The position numbers were made by a program, and so were the translations under genes. This document shows positions 13,076 to 26,551 of a stretch of 64,000 nt of DNA, piece by piece. The DNA comes from Mycoemilia scoparia (taxonomy: Eukaryota; Kickxellomycota; Kickxellomycetes; Kickxellales; Kickxellaceae). The stretch spans positions 1 through 64,000 of the forward strand of contig JANBPU010000073.1 of NCBI GenBank assembly GCA_027575805.1, in the 5' to 3' direction. Each line of letters begins with the position of its first letter. Within the stretch, counting starts at the first letter, position 1. The notes under the pieces are model-generated. The model saw only the letters and a program-made list of their open reading frames with translations. It ran no database searches and was not told the origin of the DNA.

Positions 13076-13625
13076 ATGTCAGAACAAGATTACGCCAGTA
13101 ACTACTCATACACTTACGATTACAACAACGAAGAATCGGGCTATAATTACGACGACTATACTCAAAACGATAACGATAACGACAACGACAACAATAATAA
13201 CAACGATGAATACACGTACCACGAATCTGAGAACGAGAATATCCCAGAAGATGAAAATAACGACGAAAACAACAGCAGCGATTCGACTCGTTACCAAAAA
13301 TATAAGACCAGGCGTGAAAGTAAGCTGCAAGAAATCCGCGAAAAGCTCGTGTATAGCCAGGATGTTTTGAATCAACTGGAAAACAGCCTTGAGGCGCATG
13401 GCGATTATGACTTTACCAAGGATTACTATGAAATAGGCAAGTAACTGCACAAGTGTGTGTATACAGAGCTCAAATATACATTAGCACATCTTTATTGCAC
13501 ATAGACCTAAACATTGCAGCTGGTATTTTTAATTGTTAGATGACGAGTTGAAAGAAGACTATATAAACAAGCTATCAGAACAGCTTGATTTGATAAGCTC
13601 TGCTTCCCTAGAAATAGAAGAATAA
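13076..13625 (+). CDS. Hypothetical acidic protein with Asn/Asp/Tyr-rich N-terminus and C-terminal coiled coil
   Basis: Not recognised. Exon 1 (13076-13436) encodes an N-terminus rich in Tyr, Asn, Asp and Glu, with runs of Asp-Asn repeats near residues 33-45. A helical, heptad-like region follows (KLQEIREKLVYSQDVLNQLE). Exon 2 (13540-13625) continues the helix (DELKEDYINKLSEQLDLISS) and ends in TAA, giving 148 residues. The join needs a GC-AG intron (13437-13539, donor AATAG|GCAAGT). The GT donor a few bases downstream would put a stop directly after the junction. If the intron is retained, translation stops at 13444 and gives 122 residues. The prion-like composition of the N-terminus and the coiled coil suggest a scaffold or assembly role, but no function can be named. 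Confidence 0.68.
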
Positions 13626-15683
13626 GATACAGTCTCGACTTCAAAAGTTTAGATGGTATTTAAGCTATATCATCAGCCCAAGAGCCCCTATTTGAATTTT
13701 AACTACTTATTATATCGGTTTTTAATAACCAATTCAATCAGAATAAACAATACTACAAATAAATGTATACCTATTATTGACTTTAGTTGCACCACAAATG
13801 AACCTTCATAAAAATCTATAGCTTCATTGTCCCTTTGGCTAAGAAAAAACACAGAAATGTGGCATTGGTCGCATTTTGTAGCTGACCATTTTTAAACAGC
13901 AAGGAAGTTGCTCGCTGTCACATTTTGTCTGAATACAGGCCAATTTTGACCAAGCGTAAATGAGATGCCAGAATTAAAATATTACATCTAAGGCTCTGCC
14001 AGCAAGATAATAGTATAAAATTGCCATTAGCAAATTATCAAATCAGTATGCTTCATTATAGGCTTCATTCGGTCTTTTTATTTTGAAATTCTTTCGTTTA
14101 TAACGCGTATGCACGAGTTGTTCGATTCAACACTGGAACAATACAGGTTTGGTTTAATTGTGCTTACAAATGTGTGAGTATAAATACCAAAAACGTACGA
14201 TTACGTTAGTATTAGTAAGATAGTTAAAAATCAGCCGGGACTAGGCCAATGTGCTTTTTTTGAACGCCAAGGTATTACTTTTATTGGCAATTCAAGGAAA
14301 ATATCCATCTGGTCATGACCCATGTGGGAGGACGATAGCCCTGAATATCTTTAATCGCCGAGCCATCAGTGAAACTTTGGCACTAAAGTGGGGGCCATGG
14401 GGACACCAAGGCTTTTGCTAGAGCTTTGCAAACCGAGACCAGTAAAATTTTCACGGAGACCAGGCTCCATAAATTGCAAGCCTGGACTAGATTGCATTGA
14501 CATATATACTTATATATGAATCGGGGTTACACATGTAATAGACCGGCACATGTCCTTATCTTACCCGCATTGCGCTTAGTAAAACGGCATACCTTGCTCA
14601 ATAAGACAAAATCCTGCGAAATAGCACCGTAGACTGCATATTAGCAGTCATTTTGATAGAGATTGGCGTATCTTCAATTTTGTTGAGACGTGGACAAACT
14701 CTAACCCCATTTAAAAGGTTGGCAGAAGTTAAACAAATCTGTTCCCAACTTTATGATAGCTTTTCTTTGCAGTACATTCATATGGTCACCTTGAGTTTAA
14801 AGGTAAGCAAGTCCTTGATCTATTTGTTTAGCAGCTATAATAATGTGATAAATATACCTTGTAGCTTAATATAGCTATATATTGCTCTCCAAGTGTAATA
14901 CATGCTATGCCAAAGCCTTTCAGAGTTTTCTACAGCTATCGCAAGCACCTAGCACATTTGTGGGCTGTTGGAGCTCTTCCTTTCCTTCACTCTTCAAAAT
15001 TTACACCCTTGGTCTTTATCCAGGTTCCTAAAATTTACCATGCTATTGATATTATCCATATGCTTTAGGATACATTCTCTTGTAGAAAAAGAGAGAGTGT
15101 GTGTGCTAGACCTGGTATATACATATCGATACCATGGCTTTCTGTGAAATGCCTATAAAATATTTATATAGTTTAACATGGCCTTATATTTTATTTATAA
15201 TACTAACGCTGTTGTTTATAATCCAAAACAGACCAATAGGTTACCGCGATAACCGATTTTAATAGTTGTCCCAATCCCGTGAACGCACTTGCGATACGGC
15301 ATATAAAATCCATTATCTGTTTAAGCATCAAGCAGTCCTAAGCACCATCCTCAACCATTGGTCCCCCTATTTAAGAAAAACGGGAAAGCGGGTCTGTCTG
15401 AGTGCCGCTCACTAACACGCATATACTAAAACACAAACTACACACACTCAAGGAGGCAGGAATTCAGATTGTTACCACTGCCAGCCCATCCCATTCCATC
15501 GCCATCATAAAAAGGCACACACGCCGCTCTCTGGCTTCAGAGTCATCTTATTCTAACACACATTTGCATTAACAATACTCAGCTCCGCTCTCTAAAATTA
15601 ACTACCTAAGGAACATTGTAAAATCTAATCGTTGAAAGATTAAAGAGCTAGAGTGTAGGTGGTGCCTTCTTTCCCATCTCTAT
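13626..15683. other. Intergenic region and bZIP gene leader
   Basis: About 2 kb. No gene was supported in 13626-15180. From about 15180 to 15683 there is no ATG on the plus strand, followed by a pyrimidine-rich stretch, so the last 300-500 bases are best read as promoter and 5' leader of the bZIP gene. Confidence 0.45.
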
Positions 15684-18304
15684 ATGGAATACAAGGTATG
15701 TTTGCTCTATATAAACATTTTGACATTCCCTTGTTTTTTAGATAAGAAACAAGGAAAATGGAAATTTGCGTCCTTTAAACCATATATACATGGTTACATG
15801 GGGGGTCTACCCACAGACTTACATTCCACTGGTCAGTAGTCTTACCTCTCCAGCACATCTGCATGGTGATAGTGACCAAACTTACTCCCAAAGAATGAGT
15901 ATTACTCTTTCCTAATGGTCTGATATAACGATTCTATATCGAGAACATTGCGCTGTGACATACCTTCCACTGTGAACCCACTTATCAGTCAAAGCTGACA
16001 ATACTGATAATTTATCACCTCACAAATTCTGTGCCAAAATATGGACTCTATTGATGGCTTTTCTGAATTTATAGCAATTTATTTGGAACACTGTATAAGC
16101 CATCATAGTCCTCTCTACAATCTTCAAATTTTTATTATTGAGTTGACTAGGAATCTGTTATGGCTTGTTTTCGTCACTCATCCTGTTACTACGTCACTGC
16201 TTACCACTGTGGTGCCGCATGCATAGACAAAACTTTTTGTTGCTAATATTACTAAGAGTGTATTTTGTTGGATTGTCTTATTGTAGAGATCACGAAGACC
16301 ACCAAAACGCCAAACGCATATTCAAGAGACACCTGTTAGTTCAGAGCCAAACACAATTGTTCCCCCAAATAACCCACTGATTTCTGGAGTTGAGTCAGCC
16401 ATGACATACAGAACAGCAGGTGGTACTGCAACCGTTTCATCTTCGTCATTTTCTACACAAGACGCTCCACGACCACTGTCTAGCACTCCAGCTTGCTCCA
16501 CCGCCATTATCACTAGCACTGCCAGCATTTCATTCTCCCCTAGAAACCGACCACCGTTACCACCACCACCACCACCTTCTCACCATACAACACCCCTTTT
16601 TTTTCCACCTCATTATTATTTGGCTGGAAGTCGAACAGATAGGCAGCCACAATCACCCCTCACTCCAGTGGGATATACCGCCAATACTAGGCAACAATTA
16701 AATATTTATAGTAGCGGTGAAGGTGGTGGCCATAGTATCAAGTATGCTGGTAACAGTAGTGGTATTGATAATAAAAGAAACGTTGAGCCACTATACCCAT
16801 ATGGACCGCAGCCACAAATATCGCCATTGCCTTTTAAAACTTTGCAGAGACCAATTGTCCAACCCAATTTAGCGCTAGACAAGGATGCAAACTTAACTAG
16901 AGGCGCCTCGTTGGTATCTCCGGAGTTGTATAGTACCAAACCCCATCACCATAAACCCCATGCTCATAAAGTACCGCCAATTCTTCCAAGAGCTGTAGAA
17001 GACCATTTTGGTTCTAAGCGGCACGGAAAAATAGCATTACTGACAACAGCAAAGAACATTCCTGTACCCAGTCACCCGAAATCGCCACCAAAGTCACCAC
17101 GCACTGAACGTAGGATAAGAAACACAGCTTCAGCAGCACGAATGAGAGCTAGGCAAAAGGAGCGCAAAGATGACCTTACACGACGTCGTGACCGGTTGCT
17201 TCTAGAGATGAGGCAGCTAGAAACCATGTTGGAGGAGCTTAAAACAAAGAACACCACTTTAGGGTCTCTTACAGAAAGGGAAATGACAATGTCCCTTGCA
17301 GAATCTAGTAGTGTCGTAACAGCAACAGGGCCAATACAGCCAATCAATACACAGTGCGCCCCAGAGATGAACCGAAATGTAAGACCCAAGTTAGTTATAA
17401 GAAGTAAAAGCGATAATCTGCCATCAATCAATAGAGAAGTTCGCTATACAATGAGCTCAAAAAGTCGAAATATAAATCAATATACTACAACTGTAATATC
17501 AACATCAACATCAGCATCAGCATCAGCATCAACACCAAATTTCTTGTTAGATCGGACAAAATTAAGGCATGAAACTAAAGACGTCGCAGAATTAAAGCGG
17601 GAATATCTTGACCAAATAAATAGTAAGTCGTATATATTAGTAAGGATGATAATGATATAATATAGATAACTAGCACTTATACCGGTATTTATACAAGACT
17701 AACAATTTGACAATTGTTACATATGTTAACTTTTGCTGTTAATGAATATAGGCCAACTTGAGGTATGGCAAGGCGTCCTCAAGTCAATATCAGAAGAAGT
17801 TTCGGACTGTATTGATGTAATTATATTCAAAACAACTCCTATTAACTATACATTGTAAAATTACAAATAACCATTGTGGCTCTAACTTTATTGAATTTCT
17901 TTTTGATTGGTGGAAATGCTTAGTGGTTAAAATCCAACGTTCAGACTACTGGTGATGATAGCAAAAGTAATGAAGAAAATCCAATGACACATTTTGTTGC
18001 AATTTCTTCAGAAGCTATGCCATCACCATCACCACTAACTCCAGAGACAGCTTCTGGACGTATCAATCTTGCTAAAGGAGGAGACTTTTTTGATCATAAG
18101 GAGTTACAACATCATGGCAGTAGCAATGCCACAGTGGCTTACAGGTATGACGATGATGTTAGTGATGCTGACAAGGATAATAGTAATGAGAGCGGTTCGA
18201 ATCAAAGCTCTACACAGTCTCCCTGTCCTCTTTTCCTTGAAAATGCGAGTAGGGACAGCGAAAATACTTTTGGGCATCCTCATTCACCATCTCAGCACAA
18301 ATAA
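15684..18304 (+). CDS. bZIP transcription factor
   Basis: Nuclear DNA-binding regulator. The basic region lies at residues 276-300 (RTERRIRNTASAARMRARQK), with the bZIP signature Asn283, Ala287/Ala288 and Arg291. It is followed by a leucine-zipper-like helix (LLLEMRQLETMLEELKTKN). The NTA-x-AR core resembles the Cys-3/Met28/Zip1 and ATF4-like group. Four exons are inferred: 15684-15695 (MEYK), 16287-17622, 17752-17816 and 17924-18304; phases agree and give 597 residues. Flanks are Pro/Ser/Thr/His-rich (poly-Pro near residue 98), typical of activation regions. The 12-nt first coding exon is the least certain part; the alternative start is the ATG at 16401. Targets are unknown. Confidence 0.85.
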
Positions 18305-19146
18305 TACCACCATGGTCACTTTGATGGTCAGCTGTCTAATCACAACTTTTCCAATTGCTACATATGGTCAAAAGTAAATTTTGACCAACCATATAATGGC
18401 TGTGTATGTACTCCACATTACATCTCCATAACAACAAATCCATGTATTTTAGTAGAGGTGTACTTCATTGCATCATGTCAGGATAGCTCTGAAATAAATC
18501 ATTACACTCAATTCTTAATAAAACCCCCACACACAATCAGTAATATTAACTAACACATCTAGTGTACGCATAGATAGATAATAGAAGACCACGAGCGATA
18601 AAGGAAAGTAAAGCATAAGCTGTGGTGCATGAATAACATTACAAAGATATCAATTGATATGGTTAGTTGTTTTTAAAGGGTGATCATTTGTTAATAAATG
18701 GCGGCGGTCATCTATTTGGCTGTGATTGGCCCCTATAGTCGCTGGCCACCAAAAGATAGCCTTCAAAAAATATTACCAATATGGCAAAATTTCGCTTGGG
18801 ATCAAATGTATGGTAAATAGTAACGAGTCCTCATGTTTTGGCTCAAACATCGGCTTTTTCATGTGCAACCACTGGGGGGACCCTTTTGTGCCTAATGTGA
18901 TGTTAGTTTTTGGCTATATACACATTTTTGAAATACCACTAGCATGGCCATTGGATACATAAACGCCATCGTATTCCGAAACCTTGGTGTAATTTTAAAA
19001 TAAAATCTTATAATGATAATGGTTTTCTTTAAATTATCCACTTTGATAAATTTAAAATAATGATATATATTTATTGGAAACCGATTAAGGTAATGGTTGT
19101 AATTGAAAGTATCTATATGTCACAGGTCAATGTGGACAAAATGACT
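18305..19146. other. Intergenic between convergent bZIP and ATP16 genes
   Basis: 3'-flanking DNA of two convergent genes, holding one family A element (18659-18782). Nothing else was recognised. Confidence 0.45.
18659..18782 (+). mobile_element. MITE-like element, family A, copy A2
   Basis: Ends TGTTTTTAAAGGGTGATC and GCCTTCAAAAAATATTACC form the inverted termini. The interior matches family A (TTAATAAATGGCG, TATTTGGCTGTGATTGGCC, CTGGCCACCAAAAG). It lies in the intergenic space between convergent genes. Confidence 0.82.
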
Positions 19147-20150
19147 CTAAGCAAGGGCAGACTTGAGAGCTTCGTAAACTTCGATCTCAATAGCAGCGAT
19201 TTCCTTTTCCTGTTCAGACTTTGCTGATGCAAGGTTCTGTTCAGCCTTGGCAAGTTCTTGGGCAACAGACTACAAAGATTCAGATATCGATGGTTTTAAG
19301 ATATAGGTTGATAAAGATAGGGTATGTGCTTATAGCTTGTGTAAATGTCTTTGAAAGCTCCTACTAACCTCAGTGCTGATCTGATCAAGCTTGAAGGCTT
19401 CAATAGCATTGATGTTCAAGCTAGAGTCTGGATTCATGATAGCAAAGCCACCGCTAACTATAAAATCAGTGTCATTAACATCGATCAATCAAAATGACAA
19501 TTTACAATTATTATAAAACTACAACTGTAACTCCTAATGTAAAGTAAGGCTTACCAAACCACTTTTGGGTTCCACTGCCAGACTCATCTCCGATGATCTC
19601 AACAATACCAGGCTTAAGCTGCTCGACTGTAGGAACGTGATCAGCCAAGATACCCAAATCTCCGGAAACAGCAGAAAGGTTGACCTGGTTGACAGCTTGC
19701 TTTTTAACAAGAACCTACTTGTTGCGAATCGTTGTGGCAGATGAGTTATATCTCAAACTAGGTCATTAATACCACATCATTTAAATATCAAAAACATCGT
19801 TTTTTCACTTACCTCATGGGGTAAGACAAAGTTGACAACCATCTTGCCTGGTCCAGCGCTAGCAGCTGGGGCTTCGGTGGCATAGAGTCTGGTCGAGGCT
19901 ACATGTTTTCAAGCAATTTGGCGTAAAATACAATTCGGGCTTTGGTAATGCACAACTCGAGGTCCTTAGATCCGTAATTTCTCAGGTATCAAGCCTCGGG
20001 ATTTATCGAATTTACATAAACCTCAAGATACATAACAACCAAATCTTTTGGTTTGCAAATATATTATAGGGGAAATTCAAATAATTTACCTTGGACACCA
20101 CGGCGGAAGAGCTGAAGTGATGGTCTAACGAGTGAACGAAGCTGGTACAT
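19147..20150 (-). CDS. ATP16: F1 ATP synthase subunit delta, mitochondrial precursor
   Basis: Subunit delta (the bacterial epsilon counterpart) is part of the central stalk of mitochondrial ATP synthase, coupling c-ring rotation to the F1 head. Five exons on the minus strand: 20150-20090, 19898-19813, 19714-19555, 19457-19369 and 19269-19147. All are GT-AG with compatible phases and give 172 residues. The N-terminus (MYQLRSLVRPSLQLFRRGVQ...RLYATEA) is a typical Arg-rich presequence. The mature part contains KMVVNFVLPHE, VNLSAVSGDLGILADHVPTV and KWFVSGGFAIMN, the beta-sandwich landmarks of the family. The C-terminal helices end in EVYEALKSALA. It lies head to head with the beta subunit gene, 755 bp between start codons. 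Confidence 0.95.
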
Positions 20151-20905
20151 TTCAACGGAATATAATAATGCAAGCTCTGTAACTTTGCTGGTGAAATCAA
20201 GAGGTTAAAAAGCAAGTTTGTTCTAGACTAGACTCTTTTCCTTTATGGAATATAGTTGCTGTATAAGTGCGATGTTGCTCAAGTCTTTCTCCTAATCACT
20301 ATCAACTTCGGCTATCTGGCACACATTTAGTTAATATACACTTGGTTGGAGGCTGGCTAGCAGCTATCTTTTGGTTTGCCAAAAAAGCCAGCATGAACAT
20401 TCATATTTAATTACAAGATTCAAATAAAAATGGATCTGATCTGATTAAAGCGGGCCTCTGCTCGATAGCCTTACTGCATGCTTTGATCCCTTGTGTTTAA
20501 CCTATTGATTTTTGCGCGCCGTTATCCATCTACAAAAAATTGACCATAGCCCATGGTGGGAGCAAAGTCGCCTTATTGGTTGGTTATCAGTGTAGCCCAC
20601 AGAAAAAGTGCGTTATTGCTACTACAACAGCACAAATCTAAGGCTGGCAGAGAATAGATATCAATTAATGATTAAGCTCCAGAAACAGAGGCAGAGAGAG
20701 GATTCTGGTGCTCAATTGTCTTATGTTCTTATCAAGCACTCCCTTTCTTTCTCAACCACCTTTATAGATTTACTTTCCTTTATACCATAGTTAAGCTCAT
20801 TCGCTTGGGTTCTTGCTATTTCCCTACAGTTAGTAACAGAACTGGTTGTTCCCCCTTCTTTTACTCCAAGGTCTTTATAATAGAGAGGAAGATAGTTCTG
20901 ACAAA
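20151..20905. promoter_or_regulatory. Shared upstream region of ATP16 and ATP2
   Basis: This 755-bp spacer separates the divergent start codons of two F1-ATPase subunit genes, so it must contain both promoters. A CCAAT box on the minus strand (ATTGG at 20575-20579) is the type of site used by HAP/NF-Y complexes on respiratory genes in other fungi. One pentamer is weak evidence. The short open frame at 20608-20790 has no support. Confidence 0.55.
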
Positions 20906-22705
<1,800 letters not shown>

Positions 22706-23410
22706 ACAATGAATTATTTCTAGAAAACAAAGTTAACAAATAAACGATTTATATATACGATATTAACAAATATACCAGATCACATGAATGCGGTCATCTA
22801 TCTTCAAGTAGTAGTGATCTGAGATAAGATAAAGAAGATTTTGGATACCTTTTATACTCCTAAATTTTATTTGGCCCAAGTTTTCAGACATTGAATATAT
22901 ACTTTGAAAGCATAGCTGTGCAAATCATTAGGTGTGTTAAAAAGCTCGACTGTATTATGACTTTTAAAGTCAAATTGATATGTAGGCTATGACTTTATTT
23001 CACAACACAATAGACAAAAAATGTGTTCCCAAAAATATTACCAAAAAATTAAAGTATATATAATATAGTCACAGATATTAGTATAAGGAATATCGCTATA
23101 GTTATCATAATAGCATTAGTACTCGCCTAAAAGCCTTGAGTCAATTATTACCTAAGAATATTGTATAACGACCCGTTGCCATCGAATGCATCACTCAAAT
23201 GGGCTTTGTAAAGTAAAGCAGACTTACTACTGACTAAGAGCCGTTGTTGTTAGATGACCTGCTTTAAAGTCTAGCTTGGACTGAAGATAATTGGCTGCAC
23301 TTTCCCAGTATAAACCCATAATTATGACCATATCCTATACAACAGCAGTAATAATACAGCAAGTATATTAGTATTAAAGCTCATTAGATAATTTAGTATA
23401 ATAATAGAAT

Positions 23411-23548
23411 ATGAGTGATTATTTTTGAAGGGCTAAATACAGATAGTGCATAATGAAGCATTGGTCAATGAAAATATATGATGATTAGTATGCAAGTTGA
23501 AACTGACATACTAGTAAAACTTAGTGCTTCAAAAATTATGATCCATAT
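23411..23548 (+). mobile_element. MITE-like element, family B, copy B1
   Basis: Termini GTGATTATTTTTGAAGGGC and GTGCTTCAAAAATTATGATCC. The interior is shared with the copies at 32.3 and 55.3 kb (GATAGTGCATAATGAAGCAT, TGGTCAATGAAAATATATG, TGACATACTAGTAAAACTTAG). About 138 bp and non-coding. Confidence 0.85.
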
Positions 23549-23949
23549 ATACTTATATATATCCTTCGTATTGGATATAAAACAACAAGAGCCAAAGAAT
23601 AACTAGAGAAAGTGTGGCAATTTGCTATAAGCTACAAAAAATACAAGAATATATATAGTTTTTGAAACAAATATAAAAATATTATTTTACATAGCAAGAC
23701 TTGTGTTAGAAACACTCATTGAAACAAGTGTATATCAGAACATTAGTTAACGTATTCATTGAAGTAAAGATACTGCAGTTGAAGCAAAGCAAGTAGTATA
23801 TTTGAAATACTACATTATTTATTAACTATTTTGCTAGGTTTCATCCACAGCCAATGTATGACTGGACAGCTGTGAAACTTGACCTTATATACACAATATG
23901 TAATAATAATTTATTAAAATAAAGCTAGAAAACACAAAAAATGATGGCA

Positions 23950-24068
23950 TGGATCATGGTTTTTGAAGGGTACCCTTTTGGTGGCCAACGATTATAGGCG
24001 CAGTCACAGCCAAACGAGTGATCACAGCTTATTAGGATATGGTCACCCTTCAAAAATAATTACCCATA
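23950..24068 (-). mobile_element. MITE-like element, family A, copy A3 (inverted)
   Basis: Family A in reverse orientation: GGTTTTTGAAGGGTACCC at the left, then TTGGTGGCCAACGATTATAG, and CACCCTTCAAAAATAATTACCC at the right. It ends about 55 bp downstream of the ceramidase stop codon. Confidence 0.83.
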
Positions 24069-24124
24069 TTGAGAGAAAAATATAAATCTAAATTATATAG
24101 TGCATGGATAAAGTATGTTGAGGA

Positions 24125-25069
24125 TTAGTCTGTATGGGAAGAGTCCTTAAAGAAGACGCCCTCATCCTTGATATGGTGACGGCGATCACTCTTTGACGTG
24201 AGATATTGGTGTTCTCCAGAATACTTGTCTAAGGATGCCTTGAGGTGAGGAGAATTGATAGCCGAGATGGTGGGTAAAAGGCCGAACAACACATGAGATA
24301 ATCTGAAAGGAATGTTGTGGGCGACACAATAATCGGCCATGAACATGATAACCAAATAGTAAAGACCGAATGAAATGATAACATGCCACCAAGCATGGAG
24401 CTGGGGGTTGATTGGCAAAACGGTCTGGGATCCTCCCACCTTTCCATTGACAAGATGACAAAGATTGGTATCGATAAGCCAACACGTCACAGAAATTGTA
24501 TAAAGAGCGATGCCTTTATAAAAGATGGGCACGAATTCGAACCGTCCTCTAGCCTTGAGGTCTTGGAGAGACTTGTACATATAGTACATACACGAATAGA
24601 CTAGAGATCCAAAGCTAACATGGAAGCAATAGAACTGAGTATTGCCCTCAAAACCGGCTGTCAACAGCGTAATAAAGATGCCCCATCCGATACATCCGAG
24701 TTTGAACCATTGCGAAGTAATCTTGTAACGGTACTTAGTTTGTATATAGAAGGCACACAGAATAGCCCACAACATTGGGACTTCGTCCAACATCTGCATA
24801 TGATATTTTAGTGTAGCGTGGAACATGAAGCTCCCGATTCCAACCAAAGTGATGGTGCGAGCCATTATAGTAAAGGCGATGTAGTTTGTGCAGTTCATCC
24901 GGACGGCTATCTCGCCCAAGACTATCATTGCGAATGAAGAGTAGCTGTTGAAAAACTCGGCTACATAATGAGAGTGCTCGTAGTTTTCTTCACACCAGTC
25001 TACTGAGGATGTGATTTTGCCCCAGTATCCATAGCCTTCGGGCGTTGCGCTTTGTGGAATCAACCCCAT
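24125..25069 (-). CDS. YDC1: Alkaline ceramidase
   Basis: Integral membrane enzyme of the ER/Golgi that hydrolyses (phyto/dihydro)ceramide to a sphingoid base and fatty acid; the fungal enzymes can also work in reverse. It has 314 residues and no intron, close to yeast Ypc1/Ydc1. The catalytic zinc-site residues of the family are visible: Ser80 and His84 in GIGSFMFHATLKYH, Asp95 in MLDEVPMLW, and His225/His229 in HAWWHV. The N-terminal DWCEENY (Asp24, Trp25, Glu27, Asn29) matches the calcium-binding segment of ACER enzymes. About seven hydrophobic segments are present. The N-terminus lacks a cleavable signal. The symbol is the yeast family name; orthology to YDC1 versus YPC1 is undecided. Confidence 0.93.
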   Translation of the reverse strand: MGLIPQSATPEGYGYWGKITSSVDWCEENYEHSHYVAEFFNSYSSFAMIVLGEIAVRMNCTNYIAFTIMARTITLVGIGSFMFHATLKYHMQMLDEVPMLWAILCAFYIQTKYRYKITSQWFKLGCIGWGIFITLLTAGFEGNTQFYCFHVSFGSLVYSCMYYMYKSLQDLKARGRFEFVPIFYKGIALYTISVTCWLIDTNLCHLVNGKVGGSQTVLPINPQLHAWWHVIISFGLYYLVIMFMADYCVAHNIPFRLSHVLFGLLPTISAINSPHLKASLDKYSGEHQYLTSKSDRRHHIKDEGVFFKDSSHTD

Positions 25070-26440
25070 CTTGTATTTGGGCGACTGGGTATTATATTCG
25101 ATTAGGCGTATCAGTATATAGAGGGCTCTGTTTGAGTTCGATAATGCAAAAATAGTGAGAAGAGGGTCTAGTCTAGTCCGGCCTGGTTTAGCTTGTTATC
25201 CAAAATGTGTCTTGGCACAGCAGAAATGATATCAAATAAAAAGGAAGCCAAAAGTGAACACAACAGCAGTAATGGAAGGACAACAGTGATGGTGGTATAT
25301 GAAGAGGGTCTTAGAGAGTGCCACCCAACCCCTCATTTATAACCCAGACTGCCCAACGCACACACACGAGCATCTTCCCAGCAGTTTTGCCCTTTCTCTT
25401 ACTGTTTGTTTCATTGATTTCCGCTCGCCTGCACGTAGCATTCCTCATACACAAACAAATATTACAATGAGTGGGCTGTGTGCTAGCATCCTTAATCTCT
25501 ATCTCCAAAAAAGGAACACAATGTTAGGTGTTATAACCGCACGGAGCTGCGGAAATGGCCCTATGGCTATGGAAGCAACGGAAGCGCTGAATTTGGATAC
25601 ATTTTAGATTCACCAACAATAAAAGTCAGTAGGATTGTCATAGGCATACACATACCATACGCAAGCACTCATTGTTTTAGCCACAGTCCATAATTAACCA
25701 CCCCTTTGTATTTGTTTCACTCCTCTTTTTATTTTTCCGTACCAGCCAACTTTAATATTATCCAGCCATGCTCAGACTAATTTTAAACTTTATGCTGGTT
25801 GGCCATATCACTCCTCTATTGTTGTGCTTGCTCATGAGTGTTTTCAACATCACCATTTGGCTATCTTTATCCTTGGCTAAAATTAGCCACAGCTCCACTT
25901 TCCAAGTGGCCAGTCTAAGCCTAATAGATTTACTCTTGTTTGGTCCACTATTTACCTGTCTACGCCAGTAATAGGCATTCTCCAGAACTTTTAGCTTCAC
26001 CAAGATTTAAGTTGTATCAGCCACAAACAAACCAACAACAAAAGTATTGAGTACCAATAGATGCAGCTTCGCCAAGTAAAACATCCCCACCTCCAATGGC
26101 TGATCACAAGCCAGCTGATCAGGGCTTTCAATTGGGGCTTGCCTTCATGCTTGTTTATGTAATTATAATGACAGCAGGTTAGATTAAACTACACACGGTC
26201 TGCTTATTCTGTTACTATCGAATTAGTCGGATGTAAACTACAGTCCGAGCTAAGGACTTTGAGATCCTTTTCACCTGCCAGAATCTGATAGTTTAAAGCG
26301 TTTTTTGTACTGATAGTAGCAGAACCTTATTACGAACGCCACAATACCGCCACTTGTGTGTATTAAGGGATCAATCCGATACCACTAAGACGCATGTGCA
26401 TATGTTTAAAAATCCCAGAGTTAAAAGAAGAGGGTTTCTT

Positions 26441-26551
26441 TTTTCACTCAAAGTCAAATAAATGGTGTTTGTTTTTTAATGTAGTCTAAGTGCATAGTTA
26501 TGGGTTTGGAATGCAGAAAACAAACATCATTTATTTGACTTTGAGTGAAAA
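26441..26551. repeat. Long inverted repeat (hairpin), 35-bp arms
   Basis: The left arm begins at 26441 (TTTTCACTCAAAGTCAAATA...) and its reverse complement lies at about 26517-26551. The arms agree at all but one position over about 35 bp (AATGGTG in one, AATGATG in the other), around a roughly 41-nt loop. It is not related to the family A or B termini. It may be a foldback transposable element or a structured transcript. Confidence 0.85.

Larger units (their letters stand above)
22706..24124. other. Intergenic between convergent ATP2 and ceramidase genes, with two MITE-like elements
   Basis: AT-rich 1.4 kb. It contains one family B element (23411-23548) and one inverted family A element (23950-24068). 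No gene or RNA was recognised in the remainder. Confidence 0.45.

Noticed and set aside
18190..18210. GGTTCGAATC, resembling a tRNA T-loop
   Set aside because: It lies inside the bZIP coding exon (Ser-Gly-Ser-Asn) and no acceptor or anticodon stem can be folded around it.
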